Assembly (NCBI GenBank): GCA_903813345.2
Contig: CAIIXF020000006.1
Span: 29,926,024-29,990,023, forward strand
Length of the DNA stretch: 64,000 nt
Origin: Owenia fusiformis
Lineage: Eukaryota > Annelida > Polychaeta > Sabellida > Oweniidae
Reading direction: 5' to 3'
The notes under the pieces were generated by a model, which was given only the letters and a program-made list of their open reading frames with translations, was not told the DNA's origin and searched no databases. The position numbers and the translations under genes are program-made. Positions 34,899 through 46,108 of this stretch are shown in pieces. Every line of letters begins with the position of its first letter. The first letter of the stretch is position 1.

Positions 34899-35360
34899 AG
34901 GGTTATGTACTGGGAGGTTTTTGGATATGGGGTTTATCCAGAGGGAGATATGCATATCTACCTGAGGGACCGTAGGGACCGTAAGGACCGAAGGTAGATG
35001 TGCATATCTCACGAGGGATGAACCCAATATCCAAACCGACCGTACATAACTGCTTTATCCTGTACCAAGTAGAGTTTTCTAATTTTCTTTCAATTTTGTT
35101 TCAGTTTTTTTATTTTTTCTATTTTTTTCAAATTTTTTTATATTTTTTTTCTTTTTTTCAATTTTTTATTTTTTTCAAATTTTTTATTTTTTAAAATTTT
35201 TTCTTATTTTTTAAATTTTTTTTCGAAGCGGGAAAATGTGCCCTGGAGCGGGAGATATGGCGGGAGATATGGAGGTTCAGGATATGGAAACCTCAAAATC
35301 AGGATACAGGATATATCTTACCAACTGATCTCCCTAAAACTCTACTTGGCATAGGATAAT
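34899..35360. mobile_element. Composite hairpin element with T-rich tract
   Basis: GGGTTATGTACTGGGAGGTT and TTGGATAT (34903) are mirrored by ATATCCAAACCGACCGTACA and TAACTG (about 35027), as at 24137-24290. A second pair of inverted repeats follows: TTATCCTGTACCAAGTAGAG (about 35054) and CTCTACTTGGCATAGGATAA (about 35340). It encloses a T-rich tract (35100-35225) and GCGGGAGATATGG repeats. The 34945 region holds AGATATGCATATCT. The open frame there is low-complexity. Confidence 0.75.
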
Positions 35361-35602
35361 ATGAGTTATTCTGTCATAGCCACTACAACCTGTAAATATG
35401 TTACATTGATTTTAATAAAAAAATATATATATATAATAATTGTACCGACTGTATGCAGTATATAGAGATGTTTATGTTTATGTATCTTTATTTCCACCTA
35501 TGCAGATGAGTACATAATAATTATAAAGTTAATGTGGCAATATTAAAAATATAAAAATAAAAATATATATATTTACAACGCCAACTGTGTTGATTTAATA
35601 GT

Positions 35603-36526
35603 TTATAGAGCTATAGCTGCAGCTCTTGTTTTTAACATGTGTTTGACACTTAACATTATCTTCACATACATTCTGTAGTCTAATGCTTCATTTTTTCCTA
35701 GTAAGACCTCCATTTTTTCAACCATATTATATCCATCAAATATTCTGTCACTTAAAACTGCCAACAAGTCACTCCTACTTTCATGAAGTTCAAGGCAATC
35801 TAAGAGAAAATGCCTTGTCGTTTCATTTGTCATCCCACACAGGGGACAAATAGTGTCATAGTTGAGTGGGAAAGCACCTGTTAGCAGTTTTACCATATCC
35901 CTACACATCCCTATATATTTACAATTCGTTTGACAGATTCTCCACCATACGCATGGTTTTATCGTAACTTGTATCGTTCTATAAACGCTAAGTCTGTAAG
36001 ATATGTTGCATAACAAGTGCCATCTGTCTTCTTCATACTGCATTATGCGTGCTTTAACAATCCGTTTCCACGCACATTTGGGCATCAGGTCATAATTCAA
36101 AAAATATTCATCAATATATCGCCATAAATTGTATCTTGTCACAAGGTTCAAAACTGCATTTATTACTGAATAGTTGCTATACAACTTTGAATGTTCAGAA
36201 ATTGACTTCCATCTAAAGAACTCAATTATAAAAATCATTTTATACACACATGTGGTTGGTAGATTTAGGATACACCACAGAAACATTAACTTTTTTGTAT
36301 CTATGACCGCACGAATCCTCGACCAGCCCAGTTGTGCCAAGGAAGCTTCGTTATGCACATTACATGGCAATTGTTGGATACGTTTTGCTATTTGTCTATG
36401 TGTCAATTCAAGGGTATCATAATCACATTGTTTCAATGGCAGGATATCCATACCGTATGTCATGGATGGTACCGATATGGACCAATATAAAATAGAGGCC
36501 GTCAGTGGATTGTATTCGAAAGAGAT
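35603..36526 (-). mobile_element. 5'-truncated non-LTR retrotransposon, ORF2 C-terminal region with CCHC motif
   Basis: The open frame extends above the first ATG and begins ISFEYNPLTASILYWS, then VPSMTYGMDILPL and ELTHRQIAKRIQQLP. This is the pattern seen after the RT domain in CR1/L2/jockey-type LINEs. Near the C terminus is CPLCG...HFLLDC (C-x2-C-x8-H-x4-C), the zinc-knuckle-like end of such proteins. The frame stops at 35603 after about 308 codons without internal stops. The RT core is missing. Downstream A/T-rich (TA)n sequence near 35415-35440 could be the 3' tail. A different family from the fragment at 21141-22223. Confidence 0.88.
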
Positions 36527-36529
36527 GCG

Positions 36530-37195
36530 TTAGATAAGAATAAATGATCTCACACAACTATGCTAAATTAAACCTCCAATTTCCGATCCTTCCATGTATA
36601 ACAGCCATTAGACATTATTAGATCTACGAGTCTATTTATTGGTAACCAGATATTACAAGAGCCTTGCTATGTGGGAAAAAGTCCTTCAAAGCACATTGAA
36701 TAAAATTATGCCTATCATGCAAATTGTCTTATAAATGTTGAAGTCAAGGTTTTTCCCGATTACACCCTCTCACACATCTGAGTCGTCAAATTGCCATAGC
36801 CTTTTACTATCTGAAGGAGATCACGTGACCAAAGACAACCACCATCGTCATAAAGGTTACGAATCCTACATTTCTGAAGAATGACATTTTTCGGAGTATG
36901 TTGATTGATTATCGATGAAATGTCAAATTTTTATTAGGTAACATACAATAATGCATTAAACTTATATTGATAATTTTAGATAAATAATATAACTATGAAA
37001 TTCTTTTCGTCTGCAATATAATACATACTACTGCAGACAACCATTGACAACCACTGACAAATAAATAACAAATAACAGCATATTCACTTCAATTTCATGA
37101 CTTTTTATTTCTCATCATACTGTATATTATGCAATGGTGCACAGAATATTCAATATATATCATCTAATGAATATCCATAGTGAAATAAAACTGGA
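36530..37195. other. No gene recognised
   Basis: AT-rich sequence upstream of the LINE fragment. No coding frame, splice pattern or repeat that I can support. Confidence 0.5.
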
Positions 37196-37201
37196 AACAG
37201 G

Positions 37202-37366
37202 CAAGGCACAATGATGAACAATATTATACCTAAAACCCATGAGAAGCTACATTTGTTACAGATGCCGAATGCCAGACACCGGACACCAACCGCCGAAATG
37301 CCGTTACAAAAAGTTGAAGACAATAACAATATGGTACCACTTTTGGTGGTGACATAATAAAAAAAA
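37202..37366 (+). mobile_element. Hairpin element, apparent family-3/family-1 chimera
   Basis: The 5' end (GCAAGGCACAATGATGAACA, then ATATTATACCTAAAAC) follows family 3. The middle (TTTGTTACAGATGCCGAATG, GACACCAACCGCCGAAATGC) and the 3' end (AATAACAATATGGTACCACT then TTTGGTGGTGACATAA) follow family 1. The hairpin first arm GGTACCA mixes both. Confidence 0.7.
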
Positions 37367-38279
37367 TCATCAAACATATTTCATATTCAAGATATGTCAG
37401 TATTGGATTAAAACATATAATGTTTATAATAGAATCATTCTAATTCAAAATCTAAATCAATGGAGCAAGTCATGTGAGTTCAAGTTAAACTGACAGTTTG
37501 TGAAAAGAGTTAATAACAGTCAAATTGGCCAATTTCCTGCATTATACAACCGAGAATTAATAGATGAAAACCCTTAGATTTTACTAACCACAATACAATG
37601 AATTCTATTATACCTTTTGTCCCGACTTTCTGAAACCAAAAGGTTATGAAAACAAAACCGGAAATGAAGACAGGACTAAGCTCTTACTCTCAGAAGATTT
37701 AAAATACAAATGTACTGCCTACATGCAAAAGAAAGTATTTTTGTTTTCACCAAAACAGCAAAATAATGAATTAACACAGACTGTACGCAAAAATTAAATC
37801 AATGAATGTTAGGATATGGTATGAATGTTATGGAAATGCTCATTTAGTGAATATGTGAAATACAAGTGCCAATGGGAAATTACGAGCAAATGGTTATAGA
37901 ACACAGCAAGAAAAACCCCAATTATCCCAAATCACTATCCAATATGAGAAGAAACAAGGTCTTATACCCCCTTTAGCACTGCAGTGAAATTGAAGGTGTA
38001 CTTTATCAGCATACTGTCTTCATTATTTCATCCACAAGCTTTTGCCGGAGCAAGCAAGCAACCTAGAATGATTTTGAGGAAGCCTGCCAATTCTCACTGA
38101 ACCTAATATTGTGTTTAAGAAATATAAAGCGAGCTGACAGACAACATTTTTACCCTGAGTATCTCTTGAGAGATATCTTAAGGTATCATTTTGTGTGTGT
38201 GGTGGCTATGTAGATTTGAAACTCTATCCTGATGAAAAAAATATGATTCATCAAATGGGCTTCTTGAAACAATGCTATA

Positions 38280-38425
38280 CATGGCATTAACATGCAAAAT
38301 ATCACCACCTGCTATTTGTTACAGATGCCATAATTTGTCACAGGCGCCATTTGTAATAGATGCTGAACATCATCCAAAACAAAAAAGTTGGAGACTATAA
38401 CAATATGTCACCACTTCTGAAACAT
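38280..38425 (+). mobile_element. Family-1 hairpin element, 3' arm lost
   Basis: CATGGCATTAACATGCAAAA, TATCACCACCTGC, TTGTTACAGATGCC and a 3' ACTATAACAATATGTCACCA then CTTCTG are present. The second arm GGTGGTGA is missing. Confidence 0.75.
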
Positions 38426-38574
38426 TTGAACCTATATCCTAATGTTAATGTGAAGGCTCTGGTCCCCTGAAAGTGTAGCCCTAAATCACCAAATACACCT
38501 CCAAACAAGACCCATATTGGCTACTATCAATTGGTCTTTTTGTACAACAGTGTATAATAGAAGTGTCACAACCT

Positions 38575-38795
38575 TATAGACCTTAGTTATACAGCAAACC
38601 CTAGTACTATATCAAAGATCCTAGAAATATCCCAAGGGCCCTCGTACTATCCCAAAGGCCTCAGTACTACATCAAAGTACCCTTAAGTACTATGCCAAAT
38701 GCCTTAGTACTACACCTAAGGCCATAGTATTACACCAAAAAACTAAGTACTATTCCAACTACCCTAGTTCTATTCTAAAGACCCCACTAATACAG
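38575..38795. repeat. Degenerate ~24-27 bp repeat (CCTTAGTACTAC)
   Basis: About eight units of 'CCTTAGTACTACACCAAAGG' with strong divergence. Many contain AGTACT palindromes. No coding sense. Confidence 0.75.
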
Positions 38796-38799
38796 CTTT

Positions 38800-40340
38800 T
38801 TTATATATTTTTTATGAGGCCACAAAAAATAATTGCTATAACATGAAAATTCAAAGAATACGCCAAGGGCATCTAGCTATTAGAGACCTTGTCCATTTGA
38901 TTTATGAACATAACTTAACAATTCCATCAATCCAATATAATATAGGAAATCTTCTATATGGCTCTCTTATTCCTTTGGGACATTCTAAACATAACTTGTT
39001 GGCTAAGTGAGTATAAATCAACTGTCATTTCCTCCATTCCAACATATAGATCACTCCATAATGTCTAAATTCCCAATACAGGGTGATTTCATATTATACC
39101 AGAAGTTGTTCAATATATTTCATGGTGTACCGAACCAAATTAAATACCTTATACCATGATCACTTTGATATTGGGTGAATAAAGCAGGTTTATAAACATG
39201 ATATTCAGTTTTTTTGCTATATACCCGCTTTACATCCCTCATACGTTTCTACCAGGGGATTTCATGATCTTTAATAATCTTATCAATTATTGATTTTTTC
39301 ATTTGTTTATTAATTATGGAATAAAATAGGTATCTTTTGTCGGGATTGTTATATGATGATTGTGGGATGATAAGATATCTTCTCGAGGGACCTCTATGTA
39401 CATCCTTTGAGCGCACAACATTTTCTGTATTTTACAAAGAAATCATAAAATAATATTTTTATTCTATGATATTAAATGCATATGGTGTTTTCAATGATTT
39501 TTCAGCAGGATATGCTAATTAAACATTTAGGTGTATGATAGATACTGTTTGTTTTTTAGCATAATTTAAGGTGTATGTATATTACATATAATTTAGGTCT
39601 TAAAGGGTGACGCATATCGTTTAGCAAATCGAACGCTCGTTTCTGGTGTTGCTCACCGTTTAGTATAAAAGGCCCGATCCCGGAATAATACTCAAGGGTT
39701 CACAGGCTCAAGGTCGTTGTGTCAACACCTCTAACTGTTATATAGCATAAGTATATTATAGATCGTCACACATTTATAAAAGGGTGATTTTTATTTTGAC
39801 AAAGCAATTCCACATTTATGGGTGAAGTTTCAGGATCTTCTGTTTGTGTATAATAAGGAAAAATTGACATCTAATCTAAATTTCCCCATAACGTAATAGC
39901 ACACAGCTTGGCATATGAAATATCCTACAAATGAAACAAAGCAGTTCTTATACAAGGATTTATATTGGCTGTTGTACATATTCTTTAAACGCAATCACTC
40001 TATGGATAATGTTTTCAAAATCATTATAAACGGATTACTTTATCTCAAAGACAATTTCAATAAACTGGATTTTACAGAACTCCCCTTATTTCTTAAAAAT
40101 GGACTGATCCAGGAGCCGCCATATTGTTTTTATACGGGAAGCTTATCGGAACCCTTTAAAGGTAACTTTAATACATTTTGTTGCTACTGAAACCATGTAT
40201 TCATCCCATGAAGATCTACAAGAAATTCTGTTGAAAAAATGATGAGCATTTGCAAGAATTGAACTTACAGCAAGCACTAATTTGGTAATTTCAGGTTCAC
40301 TAGTAAATGAGTACCAAGGGATCTATTTTTGGTACAAACT
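38800..40340. other. No gene recognised
   Basis: The 91-codon open frame at 39915-40190 (plus) has a normal-looking composition but no domain that I recognise and no paired exon. It is left unassigned. Other text is AT-rich non-coding. Confidence 0.45.
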
Positions 40341-40346
40341 AACAAG

Positions 40347-40452
40347 GTATTAACATGCAAAACATCATTTGTTTTAGATGCCAACTGTCAAACACAGTCT
40401 ACAAAAAATTGGAAACTATAGCAATATGTCACCACTTCTGGTGGTGATATTA
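40347..40452 (+). mobile_element. Family-1 hairpin element, internally deleted
   Basis: The lead AACAAGGTATTAACATGCAA is followed by AACATCATTTGTTTTAGATG. The 3' end is CTATAGCAATATGTCACCAC then TTCTGGTGGTGATATTAAA, with both hairpin arms intact. The 5' arm region is eroded. Confidence 0.75.
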
Positions 40453-40944
40453 AAACCATTGTGTTCTTTTAAATGAATATTGCCTAACACGACCCAATCA
40501 CAAGTTACGATAATTCAAAGATAGGCCCCGAAATCACCTACATGCATTCTTTATAACTTCTTATTCAGTAACTGTAGCAATTCTAGAGATATTTGCTAGT
40601 CAGTTATCTAAAAATCCAAAACATTCTCATAAATTTCTGGCCACCCTGTAGAGTTTATTGAGTGGAAAATATGTCTCTAATATTTTACCAGGAGTTATTC
40701 AGAGTCATATCTCTGTGAATGACTGATGGGTCTTTTACTATATATTGTCTTGAAGATGTTAATAAACCGATGTTTACGACTTCAACTCTGCAAGATCAAT
40801 CCAAAAGATATCATTAAATGGAGCAGAGTATATTACATCTTAACTTTTCTACTTCTAGTGTGAACTTGACTTCTCGTTGTATGTTCAGGTCATCACGCAG
40901 AACCAGAAAAGTTCTTTGGCTTTATATATGCCTGCATGTTCATG

Positions 40945-41345
40945 GAAGGTTGGGGTTTATGGAGGGTCGGAGTTTATTGAGGGTTGAGGTTTATGGAGGG
41001 TTTAGGTTTATGAATGGTTGGGTTTTATGAAGGGTTGGGGTTTATCGAGGGTTTAAGTTTATGAAAGGTTGCTGTTTATGGACTGATAGGGTTTATGGAG
41101 GGTGGGTGTTTATGGAAGGTTGGAGTTTTTCAATGGTCGGGGTTTATTAAGGGTCGGGGTTTATTTATGAGGTTTATGGAAGTTTGGGGGTTTATTGAGG
41201 GTTGGGTTAATGAAAGGTTGAAATTCATGGAAAGTTGGGATTTATAGTGTTTGGGTTTATGAAGGTTTGAGGCTAGGAGGGTTGAGGTTTATGAAGAATT
41301 GGAATTTATGAAGGGTAAGGGTTTATGAAGGGTTGAGGTTTATAG
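40945..41345. repeat. ~18-20 bp minisatellite (GGTTTATGGAGGGTTGGGG)
   Basis: About 21 diverged units of GTTTATGRAGGGTTGRGG. The strand shows long G-rich runs that alternate with TTTAT. It is non-coding; the plus-strand open frame running in from 40818 is incidental. Confidence 0.9.
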
Positions 41346-42357
41346 GATCATACACAGGAATTATTTATAGCTACATGACTTGATTCATAATGCAATGAAT
41401 TAAATGAAAAATTGTTGTTTATAGAGGCTCTTCTACTGCTCTTCTTTTGATACAAGTCCAACATATGTCTCATAATTCATATATCACAAAATGTAAGTCA
41501 CAGTGAGCCATTTTTGAACCACATATATATTTTCAAACTGCTTTTCATTGACGATTTAAAAATGAGTCTCTCTATAACTTCCTTTTTACTTGGATATGTT
41601 TTGGTTTTGCTGTTTTCATTCCGTGACGACGAATCAGTACTATATCTCATCTAACTACTTCTAATTTACAAAAATAACAAAAAATACAATGACTATAAAA
41701 CGAATATTTTTATAATCAATTTATTTCTATGGGGACCCATTAATTTTCAATAAAACTATTGCTTCAATCAATACTGTTGTTTTTATAATATGTTACGCTT
41801 GTGTAGACCGTAAAAGGTGATTTCACGAAATGAAAAACTTGAAATGTTCAATTAAACAGTACTGTTATACTGTGATTGGTTAAACAGGCCCTTGGGAAAT
41901 TATTAGCGCCTTTCTTAGCACTGTATAGAATAGATACCAATGAGATGGAGGTTTTATCGATTATTTCTGAATTATTGCCACATGTTATATACAAGCAAGA
42001 AATCCTCCTAAATTCACTTCAATGAGGGGAATCTTCTCCAGATATGTAATGGTGTTACTTGAGGACAGATAGAATAATAAAAAATGCAGTTAAATCTGTA
42101 TATATTGGACCTTTGGAGTTGTTCACTAATGAGTCAATTGAACATATTTTTAAAAATTTGACAGTGCAATTAGGATCAACATGAAGGCAGAATCTTTGGT
42201 ATGGCTAAGTAAAAGTTGTTTATTCGATCTCTCTGAAAATTCATCTGGACATGAACAACTCTCAGCTTGCTCGATACACATGTGATGAATTTCAGAATGG
42301 TAATGCAAAGTTTTATCAATACTTAAGTTTTTAAACATTTTAAATCAAAAACCATCT
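41346..42357. other. No gene recognised
   Basis: AT-rich intergenic or intronic DNA with no supported feature. Confidence 0.5.
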
Positions 42358-42493
42358 TGGAATGCAAAATAACACCACCAGCCATTTGTTGCCAATGTTG
42401 AACATCAACCACCAGATAGCAACTGCCAACTGGCGTTATAAAAAATTTGGAGAATTACTGACAATATATAACCACTTCTGGTGGTGATATAAA
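42358..42493 (+). mobile_element. Family-1 hairpin element
   Basis: The 5' lead is eroded (GGAATGCAAAATAACACCAC), then CAGCCATTTGTTGCCAATG. The middle has ACCACCAGATAGCAACTGCC. The 3' end is TGACAATATATAACCACTTC then TGGTGGTGATATAAAC. Confidence 0.7.
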
Positions 42494-43024
42494 CAAAAAA
42501 ATTTTTTTCACATATTGACAATCTCAATATCATCAGAGCCCCACTGAAGATTTGTGCCCAACCTGACTTAAGCCCATCAGTCAAAAACTAAGCTTAGACA
42601 GTACCATCCTCATAACATCACACTCATATCGAGAAAACAATCATATCAATCACCAATTTGATTTTGTACATATACCAACTTCTATATATTGATATCTATT
42701 TTACAGATATATATGGTGAATGTGCATGATGGTGTAAGTAATTACAAGCCATAATGATTTTCAAAAATGTAAGAAATGTGTGTGAACTGGCGATACTGGC
42801 ATACCTCCTCCCGGACCATAAACAAGTAGACAGGCATAACTTTAACAGAAATGATATCAAATCTAACAAATGACTAGACCAGACTATGATTTCATTACCT
42901 GTTAATTCAATTACCATAAATTTTATCGCTTCACCTGGTATTGGCATCAAAAAGTACGATATGGAAATTTTATATGCTAATTTTTTTTCAGAAGAAAACC
43001 TGTAAATTTAAAGTGATGGTGAAC

Positions 43025-43368
43025 TGAGACCACCATCTTAGACCATTATTTTAGACCTCTATTTTAGACCACCATCTTAGACCACAATATCAGACAACCA
43101 CTTTTGATCAACATGTTAGACTGTCATTTTAAGTCTACAATCTTAGACAAAAATCATATCAGACCACAACCTTTGACCAACAGCTTAGACCACCATCATA
43201 GACCACCATTTTCGACTACTATTTTAGACCACCAATTCAGATCACAATCTTAAACCATCATATCTGACCATGACTTTTGACCAACAGCTTAGACCACCAT
43301 CTTCGATCACCATTTTAGACCATCATTTTAGACTACCATTTCAGACCACCATCTTAGACCCCCATTTA
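43025..43368. repeat. TTAGACCACCAT degenerate minisatellite (copy A)
   Basis: About 17-20 bp units of 'CATCTTAGACCACCATTTTAGAC' type, roughly 18 copies, mixed with 'CTTTTGACCAACAGCTTAGA' variants. Repeated almost unchanged at 46306-46665. Confidence 0.85.
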
Positions 43369-43767
43369 ACTGACAAAATCAGAAAAATACATTAAAATAT
43401 TCCAGAGAGTTAACAGGTGCCGTGCCTAAGCTAACTCGATGCAGTACCCATTGAACTTCTACAAACTTCTACAGGCAGCGAGTAATTATCCAACCTCTAG
43501 TAATTTCTAACAGAGGAATCTCTTCATGGTGTAGCATGGAAGTAACTAATTATAATCTATGGCACACCTACTTTCAAGTTGGTATTGAATTCTGATTGAT
43601 AAATCACTTAAAATATAATATATCAACGATTTAGACAGTTCCTCTCATTATAACATGCAACCTACCAATTTATATCATAACAAAATTATCTAGAAGCGAT
43701 ACAGTAATTGATAATTTTGTTCTACAGCAAAACTGCTTACAGTTCCTTATACATGCCAGACAAGGCT

Positions 43768-43900
43768 ACTTAACATGCTTGCAAAATGTCACCACCTGCC
43801 ATTTGTTACAGATGCCAACTGCCGAACAACAACCACTGAATCCCGAACACCAGCTGCCAAACATTATAACAATATAAGATAGAAACTATAACAATATCAT
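43768..43900 (+). mobile_element. Family-1 hairpin element, hairpin deleted (copy A)
   Basis: ACAAGGCTACTTAACATGCT, GCAAAATGTCACCACCTGCC and TTTGTTACAGATGCCAACTG are present. The 3' side has CTATAACAATATCATAAAAA without the CACCAC arms. The copy B equivalent is near 47047-47180. Confidence 0.7.
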
Positions 43901-44576
43901 AAAAAACATTAGAATTTTGCCAAGCTTGTAACTGTGCCTTTAGACTACTTTGAAATAAGCTGAAATCTAAGCAGTTCCATTTTGCATGTAGTGTATATGG
44001 TTCTTCGATAATTTTCATTTAAATGGGTCTGGATATACATTTATGTAACCACCTAAAGTGAATAAATAAGTCCAGTTCACCAGCTCGAAAAATATATCTT
44101 GTAGTGCGATGTATCGGTATCTTTCATATTTACATACGCCTGTAATAGAGATCACTTATAATGGTTTTTATAGGATGAGGAAAACAACTCTAGATCAATA
44201 CCAAGCTATCTCTACAAAACGACGAAAACATCATGAAATTCCTTGGGAAATATATAGATAAAATGCGATTTTCCATGAATAATTCATGCATATAACGATG
44301 ACAATTTTCTTATTGCACAGCAGAGCAAAATCAAAACATGTTCTTTATTTTTCTCAATTGCCTGAGTAGTTTTATGGTTTGGTACAGAAATTGTTTGGAG
44401 AAGAGTCCTCTGGTAGGATCCAATCCTCCTCAATTGTGCCAGGATTATTAAATGATCTAAAGAGTATGTAGTATGGGTGCTTCACATAATCCTGAGTAGG
44501 AGGAAAATAAGAGGATGTTCATTTGATCAATCTACTCCTACCCTGATTCCCATCAACCTACATTTCCCTCTTACTA

Positions 44577-44775
44577 CAGTGTTCTCCCCAAGATTTTTTC
44601 TCAAGTGGGTGCAAATTCTCATTTTAATAATTCAAACCGAAATTGGTAAAAATAATTTTCATGATTTTTCTCATTTTCAAGGGGGTGCAAATGGATTTTC
44701 AAGTGGGTGCAAGCCTGTTTTTAAAATCTCAGGTGGGTGCTGCGCCTACTTGCTTTAATGCTGGGGAGATCACTG
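44577..44775. mobile_element. hAT-like MITE, copy A
   Basis: Ends CAGTGTTCTCCCC and GGGGAGATCACTG are inverted repeats, 12 of 13 matching, in a 199-bp non-coding element. Same family as 27638-27845. Confidence 0.8.
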
Positions 44776-44857
44776 AACTATGGCAGGTGATTCTACAGTT
44801 AGTAATTCAAATTGAGTAAATGCCATATACAATAAAGAAGAATTCAGCTAATAAATA

Positions 44858-45057
44858 CAGTAAAACCTGTATAAGTGGAACGCCCCCTATTTCTGCCAAA
44901 AATGTTCTACTTGCGAGGTGTTCCCTTATTTTTTCTTATTATGAATCCCCATTGGCTAGCCATACTTATCTTTAACTGCATTTACATAATCAATGTTGAT
45001 AATCTTAATAATCTCAAATATAGCATTTTGGAGAGGTTTATTTATAGAGGTTTTAAT
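44858..45057. mobile_element. pogo/Tigger-like MITE with both ends (copy A)
   Basis: The left end CAGTAAAACCTGTATAAGTG is mirrored by a right end TATTTATAGAGGTTTTAATG, about 200 bp apart. Inside is TTCTACTTGCGAGGTGTTCC. Copy B (from 48172) keeps the left part but loses the right end at the 404-bp difference. Confidence 0.65.
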
Positions 45058-45083
45058 GTGAAGTAAATGTTGGCAACTCGTAT

Positions 45084-45262
45084 GCCTCTGTCACATTTGA
45101 TCTTCGGCAACTGTACAGCCACCGTGGCTTCCCAAAATCAAGAGAAATATGCTGCATGAAATATAGGGATAAGCAGAAGGATGTGGATTTTCTATATCGA
45201 TTTTTTAAAGCTACGACCACCATACGCCTGCCAAAGAGCAAATATGACGGAGGCTTTAGGCA
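45084..45262. mobile_element. Hairpin element related to 12884-13029
   Basis: TGCCTCTGTCACATTTGATC with TTCGGCA at the left, and TGCCAAAGAGCAAATATGAC with GGAGGC at the right, form inverted arms. They resemble TGCCTTGGTCACATTTGCTC of the 12.9-kb copy. Present only in copy A of the duplication. Confidence 0.6.
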
Positions 45263-46048
45263 GAAATTGTAGTGACATGATATAGTCTGACTCGATAGGG
45301 CTAGATCAATGCATTGAAAGAGGGCAAATAAATCAATTTTTGGCAAGGGTAGTCTCATCTTTACCATCTTCTAGATTCAAACAAGTTATCTGGAGTTGTT
45401 AATGAAAACTTCATAAGATTGTGTGACACTTTGTTCTCTTACTGTTGCATTACATCATTAAATATTTTAATGACACCCAAGCTAAACTTCTTGAACCTTT
45501 AACACAATTAAGACTGGCATACCATATATATATACTTTATGTTATTTATTGTCTCTATAATGAAATATTAATGTCATTTCTGCCTTCCTTCATTGTTCTT
45601 TTGTTTTTAAGGTAGGCTAGGAAGAATGAATAATTTGGCTAATTAAAGGAATTCTGGGACAAAACATTGCTTCTAGGATGAAACTCAGATAAAAAAAAAA
45701 TCTCAATTATATAAGTTCCTCGGAACTTTTAAAATCCTCAGTCTAAACATGGCTTTTCAAAGGTTCAAACATAAACTTTGAATTGACCTTCATGGTTAAT
45801 TTGAAAATAGAATCATCAGCTTTCAATAGAAAGCCCATGCATATACCTAGTAAATATCCACATGATAATGTGAAAAATATTGTTACCTATTTCATGAAAC
45901 ATTAAAAATTTATCATGAAACATCTCATTGTGTGAATCTACCTTAAAGTTCCATGTTCTACCTTATAGACGTGGGATTCCAATCAAACAACCTATGTAAT
46001 ATAAGTGAAAATAAGCCTGTATGTAGAACAATAGAGAAGTAGACAACT

Positions 46049-46108
46049 CAAACTCTTGTGACTCCCACATACCCACTTATATGAAACAGCATGTAAAATT
46101 TCAATCTC
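46049..46108. other. Spacer at the tandem-duplication junction
   Basis: These 60 bp separate copies A and B. The first part, CAAACTCTTGTGACTCCCAC followed by ATACCCACTTA, matches 51154-51184. The remaining ~30 bp are not found elsewhere by eye. Confidence 0.75.

Larger units (their letters stand above)
42831..46048. repeat. Tandem duplication, copy A (~3.2 kb)
   Basis: Copy A runs from CAGGCATAACTTTAACAGAA to GAGAAGTAGACAACTC, and is followed after a 60-bp spacer by copy B (46109-49194) in the same orientation. Over shared parts the two differ only by scattered substitutions and small indels. Contents in order: TTAGACCACCAT repeat, family-1 element, hAT-like MITE, pogo-like MITE, hairpin element, truncated ~500-bp repeat. 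Copy A has 404 bp (45028-45431) that copy B lacks. Copy A lacks about 245 bp present in B at 48579-48824. No gene is duplicated. The small frame beginning MMPIPGEAIKFMVIELTGNE occurs in both copies but is probably fortuitous. Confidence 0.93.

Noticed and set aside
39915-40190. 91-codon plus-strand frame
   Set aside because: Reasonable composition, but no recognisable domain, no upstream signal and no exon partners; left unassigned.
42696-42950. Minus-strand peptide MMPIPGEAIKFMVIELTGNE shared with 45992-46228
   Set aside because: Identity is explained by the 3.2-kb tandem duplication; the two frames diverge outside the duplicated part, and no start, domain or splice evidence supports a gene.
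43768-43900. CRISPR-like spaced repeats across the family-1 copies
   Set aside because: The repeats are dispersed over 40 kb, vary in length, and belong to a eukaryotic mobile-element pattern.
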